A DNA stretch of 5,168 nt from Mycobacterium sp. (GTDB lineage Bacteria; Actinomycetota; Actinomycetes; Mycobacteriales; Mycobacteriaceae), in the NCBI GenBank assembly GCA_020438915.1, contig JAGQTR010000220.1, forward strand, positions 1 through 5,168. Direction: 5' to 3'. The notes under the pieces are model-generated. The model saw only the letters and a program-made list of their open reading frames with translations. It did no database searches and was not told the origin of the DNA. A program made the position numbers and the translations under genes. Positions 1 through 5,168 of the stretch are shown here, piece after piece (within the stretch, counting starts at the first letter, position 1; each line of letters starts with the position of its first letter).

Positions 1-1831
<1,831 letters not shown>

Positions 1832-1866
1832 GGCCTCAACATCGAACACAGCGAGGCAAATCGCCG

Positions 1867-2467
1867 CTATCGGCTTGGTCGCGTGGTGATGTGTACGTGG
1901 CCGTAGTCTGAACCCTGCGGTCCCCCTGGCGTGTAATACGTGTCGCGCCAGATCACATCCTGCAGTCCGAACCTGGCGGCGTTGCTCATCGCGAACCCGA
2001 GGATCTCGTTTCCGAGCGCGATGCCCGCGGCACTCTCAGAATTGGGAATCATCACGTAGATCGCCAGGCCCCTCGGGTGCCACGGCTTCGAGTCCGGGCG
2101 GACCCCATCGATGTAGGCGATCTCGGGAAAACTCGCGCTGATGGCGCGGGCGGCCACGATGCGCGCATCGGTGGGCCGATGCCGCCGAGGATCGGGCGGT
2201 CAGCACCGCGGCCAGCAAGCCGTTGCGACCACTCATATAAGTCATCGCGGCCACCCGGTCGACGCCGGCCTGACGGGTCTGAAGTTGGGTGTTCGCGGCC
2301 TCGAGTGCTGCCACGTCGGCGCGGTGACGCCCTTCGGCGGTGGTCTGGGCAGCAAGCTTGGCCTCGAGATCGAGTTGCGCAGTGGTGACAGCGTCACGGC
2401 TTTGCACCGCCTGGCCGGACAGCTCGTTGAGCCTGGATAGCTCATCAGCCGCCGGAGCTGCCTTCAC
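1867..2467 (-). pseudogene. Broken exported coiled-coil / metallopeptidase-like protein (Rv0320/Rv1728c-like)
   Basis: Two halves of one ancestral gene lie in different frames. The upstream half (about 2467-2189) encodes an Ala/Gln/Leu-rich coiled coil ending in VAAMTYMSGRNGLLAAVLTA, like the N-terminal part of RipA and related mycobacterial secreted proteins. The downstream half (about 2169-1867) begins DARIVAARAIS and runs through WHPRGLAIYVMIPN to GHVHITTRPSR and a TAG stop. It resembles the ARB-07466-like C-terminal domain of mycobacterial exported proteins such as Rv0320 and Rv1728c (recalled, not searched). A short piece, ILGGIGPP (about 2200-2175), sits in the third frame, so at least two indels are needed. 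The linker of many tens of residues normally between the halves is missing. No signal peptide is in frame: a TAG lies ten codons before the GTG at 2467. The family's HPxGLAxD motif has Tyr for Asp (codon at 2056-2058), and the expected GHxDHVH is shortened to GHVH. This is very probably non-functional. The family's activity is not firmly known; a Zn-dependent cell-wall role is inferred from the ligand pattern. Confidence 0.85.
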
Positions 2468-2562
2468 AGTTGCATGCGTGCCTCGGTCAGGCTATTCCGC
2501 CGCGGTGATCAGCACCCGGCCGGCCCCGTCCGATCCGCCAACGGTGGAACTGCATGCGGGGG

Positions 2563-3144
2563 TCAGAAACTGAACACCAAGAAATGGTACTGCTGGGAGT
2601 TGACCTCAAACACGGCCAGGGATTGGGCCTCGAGTTTCGTGGTAGTGGTGTGTAGTGACCGGGGATTGTCAGCGGCGACAAAGAGCACGCCGAGGTCGAA
2701 GCGGTCCCGGTAGGCAGCCCGGGTGATGGCATTGAACGCCGAATAGACCCCGCGGCCCCGGGCCGCTTCGTCCACGCAGACCGGACCCCGCAACGCATAG
2801 CGATGACCCGTGATGGGCTTTCCGTTGAATTGCAGTGACTCAGCGAGTTCGAGCACCGACCTGATGATCGGAGAATGCACCCGCGAGAGGGTGGGCGGGT
2901 CGGTCACGGCGATGAAGCCGACGACACTACCGTCATCGGACACCGCGACATGTACTCCGCGGGAGTCCACTGCCAAGGTGAACCACTCCGGCGAGTGGAG
3001 GTTGGAGAGGTAGCCCTTGGTGCGCTCGGCCGGATCGAGGTTACCTACGTAGTAGCGCGCTTGCAGCGCCATCATCGCCGCAATGTCAGATGGGGCGGCG
3101 AGCCTGATCACCAGGCCAGACGCGCCGAGGTCATTCACAGCCAC
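2563..3144 (-). CDS. GNAT-family N-acetyltransferase
   Basis: Predicted cytosolic acetyl-CoA-dependent N-acetyltransferase; the substrate cannot be told. With the GTG start at 3144 the protein has 193 residues, ending FLVFSF and TGA. It has the GNAT layout: strand/helix LVIRLAAPSDIAAMMAL near residues 10-27, a mid-domain beta strand GSVVGFIAVTD (about 72-82), motif A with CVDEAARGRGVYSAF (about 123-137) whose R-G-R-G is the pyrophosphate-binding loop (the final Gly/Ala of the R/QxxGxG/A pattern is Tyr here), and motif B VAADNPRSLHTTTTKL (about 156-171), the usual NxxS...KL helix. The frame stays open to 3330, but the added 62 residues are Arg/Ser-rich and do not look like GNAT sequence. GTG 3144 has GGAG at 3152-3155, seven bases away; GTG 3138 is the alternative. 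No frame damage is seen, in contrast to the decayed gene 95 bases downstream on the same strand. It is transcribed divergently from the transpeptidase. Confidence 0.88.
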   Translation of the reverse strand: MAVNDLGASGLVIRLAAPSDIAAMMALQARYYVGNLDPAERTKGYLSNLHSPEWFTLAVDSRGVHVAVSDDGSVVGFIAVTDPPTLSRVHSPIIRSVLELAESLQFNGKPITGHRYALRGPVCVDEAARGRGVYSAFNAITRAAYRDRFDLGVLFVAADNPRSLHTTTTKLEAQSLAVFEVNSQQYHFLVFSF

Positions 3145-3151
3145 ATTTGCA

Positions 3152-3155
3152 CTCC
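3152..3155 (-). promoter_or_regulatory. Ribosome binding site that fixes the GNAT start
   Basis: GGAG read on the minus strand, followed by a seven-base spacer (TGCAAAT) and GTG at 3144-3142. This spacing is good for a Shine-Dalgarno site and is the main reason for taking 3144 rather than the longer open frame from 3330. It is a single four-base match, so the call is moderate. Confidence 0.55.
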
Positions 3156-3182
3156 AATTCCGGATGTGTCGGCGCCGGACCC

Positions 3183-3227
3183 CGGGGGATGAGCGTCCCC
3201 CGACGAGGGCATACCGATATGGTGCCC
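3183..3227 (-). other. Two adjacent hairpins upstream of the GNAT gene
   Basis: Hairpin 1: CGGGGGA (3183-3189), a six-base loop, then TCCCCCG (3196-3202), a perfect seven-pair stem with mostly G-C pairs. Hairpin 2, four bases away: GGGC (3207-3210), a two-base bulge AT, ACC (3213-3215), loop GATAT, then GGT (3221-3223) and GCCC (3224-3227), seven pairs in all. They lie about 40 to 85 bases before the GNAT start, in what would be its 5' leader if transcription starts further out. The bases are directly visible. A role as leader attenuator, protein-binding operator or terminator is inference; no U-tract follows either stem on either strand. Confidence 0.45.
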
Positions 3228-3612
3228 GACCCCGTGTGTTCGAGCCGGAACGGGTCAACAAGGGCTTCGACGACGCGGACCTCGTGTCACGTGAGGCAAG
3301 CATCGATTCGTGGCCGGCCGACTGCTCCATCGGCTGACATACGCCCCAGGCGACGACCTGACGAAGGCGGAATTCCGTTGGCGACCGCCGGATACCTCGT
3401 ACGGCCGACGGTCAGCCCGTCTCGGGTTGGTTCCTGCACCACCTTCCCCGTCTCCGATGTCCTGATCAACGTGACCGGCCAGCCCGCCACCTGGGCGCGG
3501 CGAAATATCGTGGGTCCCGCAGCAGCAGCGTTGGCGGTTGGGGCGCTCAGCGTTTCCGGAGACTCAGGCATGCTGAGCGCGACGCGAAGATAGCTGGGCT
3601 CTCTATTAGTTC

Positions 3613-3656
3613 ATCAAGACGCACACGCCGTTGCCCGGACGTGACGATGTCTTGAT
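3613..3656. repeat. 8-bp inverted repeat with further palindromes, upstream of the transpeptidase
   Basis: ATCAAGAC (3613-3620) and its exact reverse complement GTCTTGAT (3649-3656) are separated by 28 bases. The right arm overlaps the palindrome TTGATCAA (3652-3659). Two more palindromes follow: TTCGCGAA (3680-3687) and ATGATCAT (3687-3694). All lie within 140 bases of the transpeptidase start. They could be regulator binding sites. TTGATC (3652-3657) could be a weak -35 element, but no convincing -10 element sits at the right distance, so no promoter is called. Confidence 0.35.
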
Positions 3657-3742
3657 CAAATCGAAGGCACCCAAGAACTTTCGCGAATGATCATGTCGGC
3701 CCTACCATCGGGTTCTGAGGATTGTGCATTATCAACCGATTC

Positions 3743-3747
3743 GGAGA
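3743..3747 (+). promoter_or_regulatory. Ribosome binding site for the transpeptidase start
   Basis: GGAGA followed by CCT and ATG at 3751. The spacing is slightly short but workable. The rival start, GTG 3724, has GAGG at 3717-3720 with a still shorter three-base spacer. ATG 3751 also gives a conventional signal-peptide n-region (MSAAVR). Confidence 0.5.
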
Positions 3748-3750
3748 CCT

Positions 3751-4581
3751 ATGAGTGCGGCTGTTCGGAGTGTCCTCGTCTCGGGCATGATGGCGGCGAG
3801 TGTGGTTGCCGCACCGGCGACCACCAGTAATGCGGCGAGTTGGTCGGATCGCTTAGCCATCGCATCGCTTCTCCCCGCGGAGGGTGCGGTCGTGGGTGTG
3901 GCGCATCCTGTGGTGGTTACGTTCAAGCAACCCTTCGTCGACCGGCGCGCGGCCGAACGTGCTCTTGGTGTCAAGTCTGTGCCAGCGATGACCGGCAAGT
4001 TCGAATGGGTTGCAAGCAATGTCGCGCAGTGGGTCCCCGAGAAATTCTGGCCTGCGCACAGTACGGTGATGCTCGCGGTGGGTAACTTGCCCGCCAGAAA
4101 CTTCGAGACTGGCCCCGCCGTCGTCGGCGTCGCCGACCTCTCAGACCACACCTTCACGGTGACCGTCGACGGCGAACCACCCTCCGAGCTCCCGGCGCCA
4201 CACCACCGACCCAACTGGGGACAACACGGGGTATTCCCGGCTTCAATGGGCCGGCCGGAATACCCTACGCCCGTTGGTGTTTACAGTGTCTTGGCCAAGG
4301 AACGCGACGTCGTGATGGATTCCAGCAGTGTGGGCATCCCCGTAGATGCTCCCGACGGCTACCTGCTGGACGTGGAATACGCCGTCCGATTCACGCACCG
4401 GGGTCTGTTCGTACACTCAGCTCCGTGGGCTGTCAACCAAATGGGCCATGAGAACGGCAGCCACGGTTGTATCGGGCTCAGCACCGAGGATGCCCAGTGG
4501 TACTTCGACAACGTCAACGTGGGCGACCCGATTATCGTGCGAGAGAACAGCATCGAGGTACCCACCAGCGTACCGAACTAG
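3751..4581 (+). CDS. Secreted L,D-transpeptidase, LdtMt1 (Rv0116c)-like, with altered SHGC-x-N motif
   Basis: Periplasmic/cell-wall enzyme of the YkuD family, expected to form mDap3-mDap3 (3-3) peptidoglycan cross-links from tetrapeptide donors through an active-site Cys. From ATG 3751 it has 276 residues: a signal peptide (Arg6, then hydrophobic LVSGMMAASVVAAPA, probable cleavage near TSNAA; no lipobox Cys), an Ig-like domain (LLPAEGAVVGVAHPVVVTF to about residue 140) and a YkuD domain (about 160-260). Catalytic-site residues are present: FVHSAPW with His222, and SHGC with His238 and Cys240 (TGT 4468-4470). The residue two after Cys, normally Asn in mycobacterial enzymes (SHGCINLS in LdtMt1, as I recall), is Gly242. 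About 18 residues (codons 4177-4230, rich in Pro and His) separate VDGE from VFPASMG, where LdtMt1 has a short link. The frame is otherwise intact. GGAGA at 3743-3747 supports ATG 3751; GTG 3724 is an in-frame alternative adding nine residues. It could be a paralogue rather than the LdtMt1 orthologue. Confidence 0.93.
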   Translation: MSAAVRSVLVSGMMAASVVAAPATTSNAASWSDRLAIASLLPAEGAVVGVAHPVVVTFKQPFVDRRAAERALGVKSVPAMTGKFEWVASNVAQWVPEKFWPAHSTVMLAVGNLPARNFETGPAVVGVADLSDHTFTVTVDGEPPSELPAPHHRPNWGQHGVFPASMGRPEYPTPVGVYSVLAKERDVVMDSSSVGIPVDAPDGYLLDVEYAVRFTHRGLFVHSAPWAVNQMGHENGSHGCIGLSTEDAQWYFDNVNVGDPIIVRENSIEVPTSVPN

Positions 4582-4751
4582 AGTGCGCCTCCCCTTCGGT
4601 GTGCTCCAATGACGACCCAATGACGCTGCACACACCCCCGGCACGATTGGGGATGGCCTGGTTGTCGTATCGGAACCGCGCCGGCTGATTGTGTGTCACG
4701 GCACGGCCTGATCCGTCTCCAGAGCGAGTGCGGCGGTGCGCAGGCGAGAGA

Positions 4752-4795
4752 TTGCCGGCGATCCGTGCCCGGGAGATCGGACGGGTCGCCGGCAA
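4752..4795. terminator. Strong hairpin between convergent genes, probable two-way terminator
   Basis: Arms TTGCCGGCGATCCGT (4752-4766) and ACGGGTCGCCGGCAA (4781-4795) pair over 15 positions with a 14-base loop. In plus-strand RNA the only irregular pair is a U-G wobble; in minus-strand RNA the same position is an A-C mismatch. It starts eight bases after the stop of the minus-strand Pro-rich gene and lies about 170 bases after the transpeptidase stop, so it can serve both. It lacks a U-tract, as is common for mycobacterial terminators. Confidence 0.65.
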
Positions 4796-4803
4796 GAGCC
4801 TCC

Positions 4804-5168
4804 TTAGTTCCCGCCGGAGGTTTCTGGGCCAGGCAAGATCGGCTGGCCGGGCAACGGTGCGCCACTCGGCGCCGGACCCGTCGGATCTCCCTTGCCGGCC
4901 AGGCCACCCATAGTGCTCAGCGGTAGTCCTCCCACCGGAGCGCCGATCGGCGCGGCCGGGACCAGAGGCGCAGCCGGGGCCAGGGGCAAAGCGGGGGCCA
5001 GGGGCGCCACCGGAACCACGGGCGCCACCGGAGCTATGGGTGCCACCGGAACCACGGGCACCGGCGCCATCGGGACCGGCCCGGGCAGGGCCATCGGAAT
5101 ACCGGACATCTCCGTGATCGGTGCACACGCGGCCGCGGCGCCGGGGGCAGCTGCCGCGGCCGCGGGAT
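4804..5168 (-). CDS. Ala/Pro/Val-rich protein, C-terminal part only, function unknown
   Basis: The minus frame is open from the window's right edge (first full codon at 5166) to TAA at 4806-4804, giving about 121 residues, so the true start is outside. In order it has an Ala-rich stretch ending AAAACAPITEM with the only Cys, then MSGIPMALPGPVPMAPVP, six hexapeptide repeats of the type xxPxAP, and a Gly/Pro-rich tail with GGLPLSTMGGLAGKG ending ETSGGN. There is no charged core or recognisable enzyme motif. Low-complexity Ala/Pro proteins of this kind in mycobacteria are often exported, but the signal peptide region is not visible. The frame is preferred over the overlapping Gly/Arg-rich one because the repeat gives a regular Pro-x-Ala-Pro pattern and the frame ends just before a terminator hairpin. 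The methionine at 5109 could be an internal start, but the open frame continues upstream with similar composition. I do not recognise a named gene. Confidence 0.72.
   Translation of the reverse strand, partial: PAAAAAAPGAAAACAPITEMSGIPMALPGPVPMAPVPVVPVAPIAPVAPVVPVAPLAPALPLAPAAPLVPAAPIGAPVGGLPLSTMGGLAGKGDPTGPAPSGAPLPGQPILPGPETSGGN
4948..5055 (-). repeat. 18-bp tandem repeat encoding hexapeptides
   Basis: Six 18-bp units start at 4948, 4966, 4984, 5002, 5020 and 5038. On the minus strand, from high to low coordinate, they encode VVPVAP, IAPVAP, VVPVAP, LAPALP, LAPAAP and LVPAAP. The three units from 5002 to 5055 are the most alike in DNA, and a degenerate seventh (PMAPVP) follows at about 5056-5073. 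The graded divergence suggests recent copying at one end. Copy number could vary between strains through slippage without breaking the frame. Confidence 0.85.

Larger units (their letters stand above)
3145..3750. other. Divergent intergenic region without a supportable gene
   Basis: About 600 bases between the GNAT start (minus) and the transpeptidase start (plus). Open frames exist on both strands, for example plus 3376-3593 (TTG start, with a hydrophobic stretch GPAAAALAVGALSVSG) and minus 3571-3287 (94 codons from ATG). Neither has a good ribosome binding site or a sequence I recognise, and the two overlap each other antisense. Third-position GC in both, counted by eye, is moderate and does not favour either. 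The region must hold the promoters of both flanking genes. It could also contain the remains of a decayed gene, as the neighbouring pseudogene suggests loss is under way here. The structured elements are listed separately. Confidence 0.5.

Noticed and set aside
1833..1874. Possible terminator after htpG: GCCTC (1833-1837)/GAGGC (1853-1857) and GCCG (1863-1866)/CGGC (1871-1874)
   Set aside because: The stems have only five pairs with a 15-base loop and four pairs with a four-base loop. That is too weak to call in GC-rich DNA.
3238..3246. GTTCGAGCC, resembling a tRNA T-loop and thus a tRNA gene or phage attachment site
   Set aside because: The flanking bases do not form a T-arm stem, and no acceptor, D or anticodon arm can be built around it.
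3287..3294. TCACGTGA palindrome as an operator
   Set aside because: A lone 8-bp palindrome with no second copy and no promoter elements around it is likely by chance.
3145..3330. N-terminal extension of the GNAT gene to 3330
   Set aside because: The extra 62 residues are Arg/Ser-rich and unlike GNAT N-termini, and the GTG at 3144 has a well-spaced GGAG. The extension would also run through the two hairpins.
4948..5073. Regular repeats considered as a CRISPR array
   Set aside because: The units are contiguous 18-bp tandem copies without spacers and lie in a protein-coding frame.
4532..5128. 198-codon minus frame with a Gly/Ser/Arg-rich stretch that looks like a PGRS repeat
   Set aside because: The Gly-rich look comes from reading the 18-bp Pro/Ala repeat in another frame. 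The frame also runs through the terminator hairpin and into the end of the transpeptidase gene.

Overview
The window is GC-rich DNA that reads as mycobacterial. The Hsp90 gene at the left edge and the L,D-transpeptidase in the right half both match, as I recall them, Mycobacterium tuberculosis proteins (HtpG and LdtMt1) over their whole visible length. The acetyltransferase, the broken exported peptidase and the Ala/Pro/Val-rich protein also fit that genus. These genes are not neighbours in M. tuberculosis as I remember its map, so a non-tuberculous species is more likely. Species level cannot be set from the sequence alone.

Layout: (1) 1-1831, + strand: htpG, missing only its N-terminal ~35 codons. 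(2) 1867-2467, - strand: a pseudogene of an exported protein with a coiled-coil N-terminal part and an HxH/HxD metallopeptidase-like C-terminal domain. It has frameshifts, a lost linker, a lost signal peptide and a changed metal ligand. (3) 2563-3144, - strand: an intact GNAT-type N-acetyltransferase whose upstream region holds two adjacent hairpins. (4) 3145-3750: about 600 bases with no gene I can defend, but with several inverted repeats and palindromes. (5) 3751-4581, + strand: a secreted L,D-transpeptidase of the LdtMt1 type with its catalytic Cys and His residues, but with Gly in place of the usual Asn after the SHGC motif and an extra segment of about 18 residues. (6) 4582-4803: a short convergent gap with a strong 15-bp hairpin, probably a two-way terminator. 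(7) 4804-5168, - strand: the C-terminal part of an Ala/Pro/Val-rich protein with an 18-bp tandem repeat encoding hexapeptides; its start lies outside the window.

The genes do not form one operon: strands alternate, with convergent pairs at htpG/pseudogene and at transpeptidase/Pro-rich gene, and a divergent pair at GNAT/transpeptidase. Two loci (the transpeptidase and the dead peptidase-like gene) relate to the cell envelope, but nothing shows that they act together. I see no phage, CRISPR, insertion sequence, toxin-antitoxin or defence system. The points most worth a second look are the altered transpeptidase motif, the decayed peptidase gene and the structured DNA between the divergent genes. 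I do not see evidence of a new multi-gene system.
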